A DNA stretch of 44,493 nt from a virus, in IMG/VR virus record IMGVR_UViG_3300040815_002808, positions 1 through 44,493 of that record. One strand, given 5' to 3'. Position 1 is the stretch's first letter, and every line of letters starts with the position of its first letter. Shown piece after piece: positions 1-7,104 of the stretch. The position numbers were made by a program, and so were the translations under genes. A model generated the notes under the pieces. It did no database searches. It was given only the letters and a program-made list of their open reading frames with translations, and was not told the origin of the DNA.

Positions 1-1120
1 TACCTCGATTTGTACGTAAAGATTGGTTACCATTTACGTCAGTTATAACTTTAAATTGGTCAGGTAACATTTTTGCAGCATCTTGTGCCACATCACTTAC
101 TACCCTCCCTGTGCCCTGTGGAACCACCAAACGTGGCGCACCACCAGTCCCCTCAACCTGCGGAACAGTACCTAGGCCAGGCGTAGTCAATTTTGGTGTT
201 ACTGATTTATTAGTAGGAACTTCATCATAGCCTCCTGTTGGTAGTTTTCCACCATCATCGACTTTTGGTGCTTCCATTCCTGACGGCGTAGCTACTTTAC
301 CTGCTCTCTGGGCAGCATCATCTAACTCCTTAAGTACCTGGTTGTTTTTTGCATCCAGCTCTTTTAGCATCTTTTCTACTCTAGTAGGAAAGACCTTATT
401 CAATATTCTTTTAACCGACCAGCCACCTATTGCTAGGGCAATGGTAATTTCTTTCCAATGTTCAAGTGCCCACGTAACTGGATCTTTCATTTGTTCTATA
501 AGTGCATTTATTGAAGTCATATTGGCATTCATATCGGCCAAAGTCGTGTTAAAATCGGCAATTCCGGTTTTAAGACTTTCAAATCCGGTTGATATTTCTT
601 TTGCTGACATTGACCCAATTTGTGTTGCCAACTCACCTATATTAGTTTCCATATTTGAAAAGGCACCATCATATTTCTCGTCAATAAACCCCTTTGCAAG
701 ATTATACATACCAAAACCACCAGCACTCAAAAGAAAAAGGTCCTTAAGATTGCCCATAATACCGCCTTCCATTAGGGCAGCAACTACACCAAGCTTTTTG
801 TCTGCATTGCTATCATCATCGGCAGTGGATGGTGGGCTTTGAAGTGACGGTGCGACCACGGATGCGGGAGGATTGAGTTCATCGTAATCAGCACGTCTTC
901 TTCTAAGTTCGGCATCATCTTTAGCCATTTTGGCTTGTTTTCTTAAGAGATCCGTTTGCATCATCATTTCATTCTTGATGTTTTGAAACACCGGCATGAA
1001 TTTATCTAATTTGATGTTAACTTCTCTTATAGAATTTTTGCCACGATTTCTAACAAGATCACCCTCATTCTTGAGGGTCTCAATTATAGCCTTCGTTTCA
1101 TCTGATAAAGGTGTTGCCAT
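1..1120 (-). CDS. Probable tail tape-measure protein, N-terminal part (runs off the window)
   Basis: The frame starts at the ATG at 1120-1118 (MATPLSDETK) and stays open to the window edge, giving about 373 residues without a stop, so its C-terminus lies outside. The first 80 residues are charged and helical (for example LLRKQAKMAKDDAELRRRR). Two hydrophobic, Gly/Ala-rich stretches follow, around residues 113-140 (LFLLSAGGFGMY) and 235-255 (ITIALAIGGWSVKRIL), then a Pro/Gly/Thr-rich linker. Helical repeats plus membrane-like segments are typical of tape-measure proteins, which set tail length and pass through the inner membrane. I see no sequence motif that proves this. The assignment rests mainly on context: it lies directly downstream of gp26 and the gp51-like frame, the position of the tape measure after the tail chaperones in lambda-type tails. 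The equivalent T4 protein would be gp29. No good ribosome-binding site precedes the ATG, and translation may be coupled to the frame ending at 1126. Confidence 0.6.
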   Translation of the reverse strand, partial: MATPLSDETKAIIETLKNEGDLVRNRGKNSIREVNIKLDKFMPVFQNIKNEMMMQTDLLRKQAKMAKDDAELRRRRADYDELNPPASVVAPSLQSPPSTADDDSNADKKLGVVAALMEGGIMGNLKDLFLLSAGGFGMYNLAKGFIDEKYDGAFSNMETNIGELATQIGSMSAKEISTGFESLKTGIADFNTTLADMNANMTSINALIEQMKDPVTWALEHWKEITIALAIGGWSVKRILNKVFPTRVEKMLKELDAKNNQVLKELDDAAQRAGKVATPSGMEAPKVDDGGKLPTGGYDEVPTNKSVTPKLTTPGLGTVPQVEGTGGAPRLVVPQGTGRVVSDVAQDAAKMLPDQFKVITDVNGNQSLRTNRG

Positions 1121-1125
1121 TTTTA

Positions 1126-1254
1126 TTATCCGTTTTCGTTTTGCTTTTCTATATGGTTAACTAACATTTGAAAATATAAATCCCGTTCATAAGGCATTAA
1201 AGCTTCTATATCACTTATTGAATATTTATGGTGCTGAGCCAAGGAGAAAGTCAT
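1126..1254 (-). CDS. 51: gp51-like tail/baseplate hub assembly protein, probably made as a gp26 frameshift extension
   Basis: This short frame starts in isolation at an internal ATG (1254-1252) and gives 42 residues (MTFSLAQHHKYSISDIEALM...). It has no Shine-Dalgarno sequence. The same frame is open upstream through 1296 and reads YLVLSHLTLGEYYK before the Met, which looks like genuine coding sequence. The motif of a hydrophobic patch, QHHKYSI, and then an acidic amphipathic helix ending PYERDLYFQML is what I recall for the small gp51 proteins of marine T4-like phages, described as hub assembly factors. Because this frame is entered exactly where gp26 meets a T-run, I infer that it is mainly expressed as a C-terminal extension of gp26. 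A GTG at 1290-1288 is an alternative independent start. The frame is too short to recognise securely without its context, so the gene name is tentative. Confidence 0.6.
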   Translation of the reverse strand: MTFSLAQHHKYSISDIEALMPYERDLYFQMLVNHIEKQNENG

Positions 1255-1302
1255 TTTATAATATTCACCCAATGTTAAATGACTCAGCACTAGATAAAAA
1301 AA
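1231..1302 (-). promoter_or_regulatory. Predicted -1 programmed ribosomal frameshift site (T TTT TTT plus nested hairpin)
   Basis: Read on the minus strand, gp26 ends AGT TTT TTT ATC TAG. The seven consecutive T residues at 1302-1296 form the canonical slippery heptamer T_TTT_TTT in the gp26 frame. After a five-base spacer, GTGCTGAG (1290-1283) is perfectly complementary to CTCAGCAC (1238-1231). Inside it, AGTCATTT (1284-1277) is perfectly complementary to AAATGACT (1256-1249). The two arms share two bases, so they can stack as a helix of about 14 pairs with a 12-base 3' bulge and a 20-base loop. A -1 slip leads straight into the gp51-like frame. The elements are read directly from the sequence; function is inferred from the tail-chaperone frameshifts known in lambda and many other tailed phages. 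Confidence 0.75.
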
Positions 1303-1991
1303 CTTTTCATTCCTTCTACTACAAATGTTTTCTCGTCACCATTCTTATTTGTATAACTCATTTGGTGTCTAACTTTAGGCATAGTTTCAAAAAATCTTTG
1401 CACACCTTGCACAACATCACTATTCATATTATCCATAAATTCATCTATCTGAGCGTCTGTATAATCTTTAAAATCGTGAACCTCGTCTTCTGATGCAACT
1501 TTGTCCAAGCAAGAAGTCATAATAAAGTAATTTGCCAAAGGATCATTTTCTAATGTTTGTGCTATTTTTATAAACTGATCTATTGTAGGATATTTTAGAT
1601 AGAGCGTATATTCATCGTTGATTTTAATTTCTTTAGAGTGGCTTTTATCTTTGTAAACTGTAACATTATCAATATCAAGTTCCATAGGAATTTGTTCTTT
1701 TGTATCTTCGTCTGTTATCATAAATGAAACGTTATTATTTACTGATTTTGATCTTAATAAAAGTAAAATATATTCCAAATCAAACATTGAAAGTGTGCCA
1801 ACGTCTACGTTAATTAAACAGTTATTAATAATCTGTTTTGTTGCTAGTATTTCTTGTTCCGAATCGTCAGATTCTTGAGCAACTAAAAGTATTTTTTCTT
1901 CTTTTACTGTAAAGCCTCTATATTTAATTTTTTTGCCTGTCGATGGCAATTTCATTTCAAATAAAGGTAAGTCAATTTTGGGTAATCCCAT
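1290..1991 (-). CDS. 26: gp26-like baseplate hub / tail assembly chaperone
   Basis: This 233-residue protein is close in length to T4 gp26 (208 residues). The N-terminal segment MGLPKIDLPLFEMKLPSTGK, then IKYRGFTVKEEKILL and a conserved-looking CLINVDVGTLSMFDLEYILL, is the pattern I associate with gp26 of marine T4-like phages. T4 gp26 is required for hub assembly but was not found in the mature high-resolution baseplate, which fits a chaperone. The ATG at 1991-1989 has a clear AGGAG site about 8 bases upstream. The gene lies 18 bases downstream of the gp54-like gene and just before the probable tape measure. Its last codons fall on a T7 slippery run followed by a hairpin, so a fraction of ribosomes probably makes a gp26-gp51 fusion of about 290 residues. 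Confidence 0.8.
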   Translation of the reverse strand: MGLPKIDLPLFEMKLPSTGKKIKYRGFTVKEEKILLVAQESDDSEQEILATKQIINNCLINVDVGTLSMFDLEYILLLLRSKSVNNNVSFMITDEDTKEQIPMELDIDNVTVYKDKSHSKEIKINDEYTLYLKYPTIDQFIKIAQTLENDPLANYFIMTSCLDKVASEDEVHDFKDYTDAQIDEFMDNMNSDVVQGVQRFFETMPKVRHQMSYTNKNGDEKTFVVEGMKSFFI

Positions 1992-2009
1992 ACTATAATC
2001 TCCTATAAT

Positions 2010-2783
2010 CTATCCAAGTGTATTTACAAGTTTGTTCAGCGAATTGTCTACCCTATAAATTCTATTAATAGCATCCTGCACACTATTGAATTTCGTGCCC
2101 TGCTTTACGGTTTGCTGTACAGTACCTGCAAATCCTGCAAGTGCTCCGAGTGTTGATAATAAACCATTTCCACGGCCATATAAACCTAGTGGATTTCCTT
2201 CAAGTTCTCCTGAAAACTCAATTCTTTCAAAAGCAAATTTTATAGGCAATGTGAGAAAGTTATCATTATCTGACCAAGACAAATTCGTTTCTCCCATACC
2301 GGTTGGATAGGCGCCATCTAATATTGTTTCGTAGTAGCGGTTATTATCTGAATCGGTAGTATAATGTTTAATTGATATTCGTGCGCCATAATCTTTCATA
2401 TATCCCATTTCAAAAGGTAATTTATTTCCCACAGACGAAAATTTACCGCCTTTAGTTCCATAATTCATAACTGCTTGCATCCATTGATGAAAGAACTGCA
2501 ATACTTTGTGCTCGGAATCCATCATAAAAATAGCATTGAATTGTGATGCGGAAATAGCAGTAGGATAAAATATTGGATTACTTGCAACGGGCGCATATTC
2601 TTGAGTTTGCAAGTTAATATTGGGTACAGTTGCAGATTGACAAAAGAATCGTAATGACCTAGCATCCATCCCTGCAACAGTATTTCTATGTACTGGAGTT
2701 ACAGTTACCTCAAACAAGGATCCACGTGAAGGTCCACCTCGTGAGTCAAGCTCAGCTTTAAATTGAGATATGTTAAAAGACAT
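2010..2783 (-). CDS. 54: Tail-tube fold protein, probably gp54 baseplate tail-tube initiator
   Basis: The protein has 257 residues. Its N-terminus (MSFNISQFKAELDSRGG followed by GSLFEVTV) and the stretch around RFFCQSATVPNINLQTQ are typical of the T4 tail-tube fold shared by gp19 and gp54. These proteins form six-fold rings; gp54 sits on the hub and starts tube polymerisation. The length exceeds the usual gp19 (about 160-210 residues) and is nearer gp54 (320 in T4). The extra C-terminal part is Gly/Leu-rich and then helical. The neighbours, gp26, gp2 and gp48 across the divergent gap, favour gp54, because gp19 normally lies beside the sheath and portal genes. If the major tube gene is absent from the rest of the genome, this could instead be gp19. 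The start lies 3 bases after the upstream gene's stop. Confidence 0.65.
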   Translation of the reverse strand: MSFNISQFKAELDSRGGPSRGSLFEVTVTPVHRNTVAGMDARSLRFFCQSATVPNINLQTQEYAPVASNPIFYPTAISASQFNAIFMMDSEHKVLQFFHQWMQAVMNYGTKGGKFSSVGNKLPFEMGYMKDYGARISIKHYTTDSDNNRYYETILDGAYPTGMGETNLSWSDNDNFLTLPIKFAFERIEFSGELEGNPLGLYGRGNGLLSTLGALAGFAGTVQQTVKQGTKFNSVQDAINRIYRVDNSLNKLVNTLG

Positions 2784-2786
2784 CTA

Positions 2787-3401
2787 TTATCTTCCTCTAA
2801 TTATTTTTCGAGATTCCGCATATACTTTACTCTTACTTGCGCCAGAAAATCTTGCGGTTGGTAAAAACAAAGCTACATCCCATTCGGTAGGATTTACATA
2901 AACCAATTTTGTTCTTACGTGCTGAAAAAGATAATGTTTTATACAAGGTTTAAATTCCTTGAATTTTTGTGCAGCCGCAAGTGTTCCGTAATTCAACCTC
3001 AATCTTGTATTTTCATCATATTTATCATTGCTTATGGTATCATACAAAGCATCCATAAGTTTTGCTCTCAGTATAGGTGGCAGATAATGCATGTTAAGCC
3101 CTAAAAATCCACCTTTTGCTCGGCCTATGGGAAATATTAAAGGAAACATATCATAGTATGGTAACGTTTCTTTATTTTTAGGATCATAACTAAACATATA
3201 CATATCACCAATGCGAAATCTACCTGCGGCCTTATAGCGATCCGTTCCCATTTCTCTGACAAGCTTTTCGGGTGCGACTCTACCTTTTGAAACGGTCTTT
3301 GCTTGATTTCGATACCATTCTCTTGCTTTATCCGTTCTTGCAGGTACCTGCCCTGCTCGAATACCTTTCAATAGAATATCGTCAAAAACTTTTGCAACCA
3401 T
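2787..3401 (-). CDS. 2: gp2-like DNA end protector / head completion protein
   Basis: The 204-residue protein contains the sequence block GDMYMFSYDPK, then TLPYYDMFPLIFPI, then GLNMHYLPP, which I recognise from marine T4-like proteins annotated as gp2, the protein that shields packaged DNA ends from host RecBCD. The C-terminal part is basic (SGASKSKVYAESRKIIRGR), consistent with DNA or neck contact. T4 gp2 is longer (274 residues). Its ATG overlaps the stop of gp4 by one base (TAATG on the minus strand), which suggests translational coupling. In T4 genes 2 and 4 are also close neighbours, which supports the call. No catalytic motif is evident, and the function is inferred from family resemblance and context. 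Confidence 0.6.
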   Translation of the reverse strand: MVAKVFDDILLKGIRAGQVPARTDKAREWYRNQAKTVSKGRVAPEKLVREMGTDRYKAAGRFRIGDMYMFSYDPKNKETLPYYDMFPLIFPIGRAKGGFLGLNMHYLPPILRAKLMDALYDTISNDKYDENTRLRLNYGTLAAAQKFKEFKPCIKHYLFQHVRTKLVYVNPTEWDVALFLPTARFSGASKSKVYAESRKIIRGR

Positions 3402-3859
3402 TACTTTATTCCTAGTTCTTTTTCGGTCATAATTATAAAATCCCAGTTTCTATCCGCACAAAAATTCCTTGCAGCTTTCCATTTTGCCTCATTAACTCCA
3501 TATGTTTTTACCTCATTTAAATATCGTCTGGATATTCTACCAGAAGGTGTATTATTCTTCTTTTTAATATCCGGAGGTAACGTTTGTTTATATGGTTTAA
3601 TTTCAATCATTACAGTCTTGCGTGTTCCGTTTGGTAATTTTTTATGTACAACCACATCGGGATAATATCTATGCCTGCGTCCATCAATAGGTGAAACATA
3701 AGGTACTATAACTTCTTCAGATTGCCACCACAATACATCTGGGTGCTCGTCAACCGTACGAAAAAATTTAAATTCCCACAACGATCTATAGATAATTTTT
3801 GTAGGATCACCTTTGTATTTTGAAGGATTTTTAGGTCTAAACCTTCCTTTATAAGCCAT
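3401..3859 (-). CDS. 4: gp4 head completion protein with PD-(D/E)XK nuclease motif
   Basis: Starting from the ATG at 3859-3857 (MAYKGRF) the protein has 152 residues, close to T4 gp4 (150). An in-frame TTG two codons upstream is possible but less likely because relatives begin MAYKG. A PD-(D/E)XK nuclease core is visible: Glu29 in the LWEFKFF helix, Asp68 in HRYYPDVVV, and Glu86-x-Lys88 in MIEIKPYKQ. T4-type gp4 has been reported to be a nuclease needed for joining heads to tails, probably by trimming the DNA end after packaging. The gene is first in the minus-strand transcript, 43 bases from a late-promoter match at 3909-3902, and overlaps gp2 by one base. All three motif positions appear intact. 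Confidence 0.85.
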   Translation of the reverse strand: MAYKGRFRPKNPSKYKGDPTKIIYRSLWEFKFFRTVDEHPDVLWWQSEEVIVPYVSPIDGRRHRYYPDVVVHKKLPNGTRKTVMIEIKPYKQTLPPDIKKKNNTPSGRISRRYLNEVKTYGVNEAKWKAARNFCADRNWDFIIMTEKELGIK

Positions 3860-3880
3860 TTCCAAATCACATTTTTTTAG

Positions 3881-3888
3881 TATAAATA
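3881..3888 (+). promoter_or_regulatory. Late promoter -10 element (TATAAATA) for the rightward operon
   Basis: TATAAATA is an exact match to the T4 late promoter and the cyanophage NATAAATA motif, which gp55-type sigma factors recognise. It lies 41 bases before the gp48 start, in the divergent gap. Transcription would begin near 3894-3896, leaving a leader of about 35 bases that contains AAGGGA at 3918-3923 as ribosome-binding site. Confidence 0.75.
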
Positions 3889-3901
3889 AGTATTATAAAG
3901 C

Positions 3902-3909
3902 TATTTATA
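3902..3909 (-). promoter_or_regulatory. Late promoter -10 element (TATAAATA) for the leftward operon
   Basis: The plus strand reads TATTTATA, giving an exact TATAAATA on the minus strand. It points toward gp4, with a predicted start near 3894-3897. It faces the rightward late promoter at 3881-3888, with only 13 bases between the two elements, so both transcripts would start at nearly the same point and diverge. Confidence 0.7.
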
Positions 3910-3929
3910 TAAAACACAAGGGATTTGAA

Positions 3930-4988
3930 ATGGCCAGTCCAAGAAAAGCTGATGAATACAGGAGATCCCAATCTCAAAGTAAATTTATGTCGTTTCCTAG
4001 TAGACCGGAAGCACATTCGATGTTATTGATATTTAAAGATTACCAATATAAAGACAGAGTAGCATACGAAAGTGTGGGACAAAGAAATAACGGACGTACC
4101 GTATATTCTCAAGCAGAAATTACTACAACATTAGCAGGATCTGCGGGGATTGAACTTCCGTTTCCAAAGCAATTAAACGACCAAACAGACTTAAGACTAA
4201 ACGGGTTTGAAAGAAGTTTAGTAACTGAGGGTATTGCAGGATATTTAACTGGTAAAGCCTCTAGTACGGCATCTCTTGCCGATATTGGTGCTGCTGCAAG
4301 TTCAATTACAGGAGATTTGGCAAAAATTGTTCAACAAGCTGGAGCGGGCCTTGCTAGCTTCACAGGAGAAGGCGGTGGTGGTAAGTTAGTTGAAAGTATC
4401 ACAAATGCATTAGCTTCTGTATCAATTAAGGATGCAGCTGCATCTTCAGCGTATCTTCTGCGGACATTTCTGCCTGGTGACATTGGAAGAAGTGTAGGTG
4501 TATATGCAGGAAATATAACTAACCCCAAAGAAACACTCGCGTTTGAAGGTGTAAATCTCAAATCTCACAGTTTTACTTGGGAATTATATCCACACAGTTC
4601 CGAAGATTCTGACATAATTAGAAATATTACAAGATTCTTAAAAGAAAAATCATTACCCGCGGCAGTAGATGTAGGTCAAACCGCAGGTCCAAATATCCGT
4701 AGAGCCTTTCTTAATTATCCTAGTGTTGTTGAAATAAAACTTTTAGGAGTTAACGAGCAACATTTCCCAGCATACAAACCTTGCATGATCCAAAACGTAA
4801 CACTTGATTATGGTGCACCGGGTACTGTACCGCTTATGGAAGGTGGCAAACCGGGTGCGGTGGTTTTAACAATTGCATTGCAAGAACTCGAAATCCACGT
4901 GTCAAATGATTATAGTGGGAATGGTGTTGCAACGCAAGTAATTAATGATAGCGCCTCAGCAGGCCTGGGCGGACTGGGGAGCAACTAA
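3930..4988 (+). CDS. 48: gp48 baseplate tail-tube cap protein
   Basis: The protein has 352 residues against 364 for T4 gp48. The C-terminal half carries the pattern typical of this family: NPKETLAFEGVNLKSHSFTW, then ELYPHSSEDSDIIRNI, with KPCMIQNVTLDYG further on. It has the tail-tube-like fold seen in gp19 and gp54 and, in T4, forms the ring between the gp5-gp27-gp54 hub and the tube. A central Ala/Gly/Ser-rich segment (about residues 105-165) is low in complexity. The start has AAGGGA at 3918-3923. It is the first gene of the rightward transcript, directly downstream of the late promoter at 3881. Its stop overlaps the gp53 start by one base (TAATG). Confidence 0.85.
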   Translation: MASPRKADEYRRSQSQSKFMSFPSRPEAHSMLLIFKDYQYKDRVAYESVGQRNNGRTVYSQAEITTTLAGSAGIELPFPKQLNDQTDLRLNGFERSLVTEGIAGYLTGKASSTASLADIGAAASSITGDLAKIVQQAGAGLASFTGEGGGGKLVESITNALASVSIKDAAASSAYLLRTFLPGDIGRSVGVYAGNITNPKETLAFEGVNLKSHSFTWELYPHSSEDSDIIRNITRFLKEKSLPAAVDVGQTAGPNIRRAFLNYPSVVEIKLLGVNEQHFPAYKPCMIQNVTLDYGAPGTVPLMEGGKPGAVVLTIALQELEIHVSNDYSGNGVATQVINDSASAGLGGLGSN

Positions 4989-5365
4989 TGGCTAAATACT
5001 TTCAAAGTTTTCCTATTATAGAATACCAAGGAAAAAGAGTAAGAGATATTACTCGACGTAACAGATTTTCTTCTTATCTATCCACAAATCCTTTTTTATA
5101 TTTGCCATATACTGTAAAAGATGATATGAGAGCAGAAGATGTTGCTCTATTTTATTATGGATCCGTTGATTATGTTTGGCTTGTTTATCTTGCAAATAAT
5201 ATAATTGATCCATATCACGAATGGCCTATGGATGAAAAAACTTTTAATGATTTTCTAATTGAAAAATATACTGATGTATCTGGCAAACAAGGCCAAGATG
5301 TTGTGGATTGGACTAGAGACCCCGATAATGATGAAAACATTCTTTATTGGTATAAAGAGGTATAA
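4988..5365 (+). CDS. 53: gp53 baseplate wedge protein
   Basis: The 125-residue protein is shorter than T4 gp53 (196 residues) but typical of marine T4-like versions. It has the family signature YYGSVDYVWLVYLANNIIDP followed by YHEWPMDEKTFNDFLIEKY. Gp53 joins wedges around the hub and, in T4, has a LysM-like fold. It begins at an ATG that overlaps the gp48 stop by one base, so the two are likely coupled. Wedge and hub genes surround it. Confidence 0.85.
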   Translation: MAKYFQSFPIIEYQGKRVRDITRRNRFSSYLSTNPFLYLPYTVKDDMRAEDVALFYYGSVDYVWLVYLANNIIDPYHEWPMDEKTFNDFLIEKYTDVSGKQGQDVVDWTRDPDNDENILYWYKEV

Positions 5366-5368
5366 TAA

Positions 5369-5626
5369 ATGGCAGTAGATATTATAAAGCTTTCACCGGA
5401 ATCTTTTCAGACAATTTACTTGCGAAGAGAAGATAGGGTAATTCTACGAACAGAAGCAGGCCGTAAAATTATTATAAAAAGAATTATTCCTGATGAGTGG
5501 AAACCATACAGAATATATGATTTTGAGTCAGATTTAAACGAGAATAAAAAAGAAATATTTTTGTTTGATAACGATTTTCTCGGCCAGATGGAAGATGAAT
5601 TTATACAAAAAATGCGAGTTGGCTAG
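5369..5626 (+). CDS. Small protein of unknown function between gp53 and gp27
   Basis: The 85-residue product (MAVDIIKLSPESFQTIYLRR...) is not one I recognise. It has alternating basic and hydrophobic residues in the middle (RVILRTEAGRKIIIKRIIP) suggesting beta strands, then an acidic, aromatic C-terminal half (YDFESDLNENKKEIFLFDND). It has no Cys, signal peptide or membrane segment. It starts three bases after the gp53 stop, and its own stop overlaps the GTG start of the gp27-like gene by one base. Being locked between two hub/wedge genes makes a small structural or assembly role in the baseplate likely. T4 gp28 has about this genomic neighbourhood, but I see no evidence of homology. Confidence 0.7.
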   Translation: MAVDIIKLSPESFQTIYLRREDRVILRTEAGRKIIIKRIIPDEWKPYRIYDFESDLNENKKEIFLFDNDFLGQMEDEFIQKMRVG

Positions 5627-7104
5627 TGTCAGAACCTTTTAATCCATCAAAGGCTACAATTGTAAAGGCAAGACTCTTGCCATACAAAGATAACCCAAAT
5701 GTAGATGATAAAGCTTGGGTTGATATCTTGCCTCTAATAACACAATTTTCCTTGACACAATCCATAGAAAGAAATGGAATAGTAGGCTCTATACTTTGTA
5801 CAGATAAAATTGGATTATTAGAAAATGCACTCCCCACGGATAAGCAAAGACTAGAGCCTATCGAATACGCTAAAGCCAATCCTTTAAGAGGAGAGGAACG
5901 ACTAGAAATTACTATTAAAGCAGAAGATCTTGGCACAACTTTAGATTTAAGATTATTTGTTTTTAGAATAGATGGAGTTACTCCAACCTCGACGGGAGAT
6001 GGTAAAACCTTTAGGATGCATTTCATATCGGCAGTTGCATTTAACGCAATGTTGAAAAAAATAACGGAACCTTTTACTAATGTTTCTCAAGGATACATGG
6101 CAAGAAAAATATTTAGAAATAACTATTCTAATTTTGATAGATTGAGCCGATTTGAGATTGACGAAAACTTACCGTTTGGAAATAGTAATAAATTTGTTCT
6201 GCTATCAGACCGACAGAGATATTTTTATACGATGGAAACAGAAGGAACTGACAGGGTCATTATTCCCAATCTAAGCCCTGCTGAAGCAATGAATTTTGTT
6301 GCAAGAAGATCTTATAGCAAACAATCAAATTCTTCCCTGTTTAGATTCTTTGAAACCGTAAATGGATTTTATTTTGTAACGGACGAGTGGCTCATAGAAA
6401 AGGCAAAAATAAATCCCTCAGAAATAATAGAATTAGTATACGATCCTTATACGACATTAGATCCTGCCAAAGGCGGCACGGAAGCACAGATAAAGCAAAT
6501 TGAAAGTTTATCCAATCCTACAAGAGTAGATGTTGCAGAAGATTTATATTCGGGTGGATATACTAACAAAGTAACAGAAATAGATATTAATACAAAATCC
6601 GTTAAAACTTATGACTATTCTTGGGATACAAATCAGGCAGGTAAATTCGTTAATATGGATGGCAAAAAGCATGATATAGAAGATGATGTCCATTCCAAGG
6701 AGTTTATGAAAGATGCTTTTAATAAAGAAAATGCTAGAGATTTTATATTAGTTAGAGATTGGGCATATGACGGTGACAACGGCAGCACAGTAAAGCATTC
6801 TAATCTGAATAGACAGGAGATGATAAGTAAAAGAATTGCTTATATGCACCATTTATCCAGAACGCAGATTGATGCTACACTAAAAGGCAGACTAGACATT
6901 CAACCAGGCATGATAATAAATATTAATTTAACTGAATTGAAAAATAGAAATACAGTTAATAATAAAAGGTCCCAGCACGAACAGTTATCTGGAAAATATC
7001 TTTGCATTTCTTCTGAGCACCATTTATCTGACGATATTTTAGATACTAATTTAAGATTGACTAAGCTTGACTGGAATACCACAGTGGAGAATATTACAAT
7101 ATGA
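5626..7104 (+). CDS. 27: gp27-like baseplate hub protein
   Basis: The 492-residue protein begins at a GTG that overlaps the previous stop (TAGTG); no ATG lies near enough in frame to be preferred. The opening (VDILPLITQFSLTQSIERNG with ILCTDKIGLLENALP) and the late segment QPGMIININL, then LSGKYLCISSEHHLSDD, fit the gp27/gpD-type hub proteins, which form a trimeric torus that converts six-fold tube symmetry to the three-fold spike. T4 gp27 is 391 residues, so this one has extra sequence, perhaps around residues 285-380. The stop overlaps the gp5 start (ATGA), and the two products should form the hub-spike complex. The identification rests on hub-like features and on its place before gp5. Confidence 0.7.
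   Translation: MSEPFNPSKATIVKARLLPYKDNPNVDDKAWVDILPLITQFSLTQSIERNGIVGSILCTDKIGLLENALPTDKQRLEPIEYAKANPLRGEERLEITIKAEDLGTTLDLRLFVFRIDGVTPTSTGDGKTFRMHFISAVAFNAMLKKITEPFTNVSQGYMARKIFRNNYSNFDRLSRFEIDENLPFGNSNKFVLLSDRQRYFYTMETEGTDRVIIPNLSPAEAMNFVARRSYSKQSNSSLFRFFETVNGFYFVTDEWLIEKAKINPSEIIELVYDPYTTLDPAKGGTEAQIKQIESLSNPTRVDVAEDLYSGGYTNKVTEIDINTKSVKTYDYSWDTNQAGKFVNMDGKKHDIEDDVHSKEFMKDAFNKENARDFILVRDWAYDGDNGSTVKHSNLNRQEMISKRIAYMHHLSRTQIDATLKGRLDIQPGMIININLTELKNRNTVNNKRSQHEQLSGKYLCISSEHHLSDDILDTNLRLTKLDWNTTVENITI

Noticed and set aside
342-842. A plus-strand frame of 166 codons opposite the probable tape measure
   Set aside because: The minus strand is open across the whole segment, fits the operon direction, and has protein-like sequence; the plus frame has no start signals.
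1223-1230. A minus-strand CATAAATA late-promoter match upstream of the tape measure
   Set aside because: It lies inside the gp51-like coding frame in an AT-rich stretch, and similar NATAAATA matches occur by chance in other genes (for example near 6914 and 26965). Only matches in gaps or overlapping a stop were kept.
3860-3865. A TTG start two codons upstream for gp4
   Set aside because: The ATG at 3859 gives MAYKGRF, the expected beginning of gp4 relatives, and ATG is preferred when both are available.
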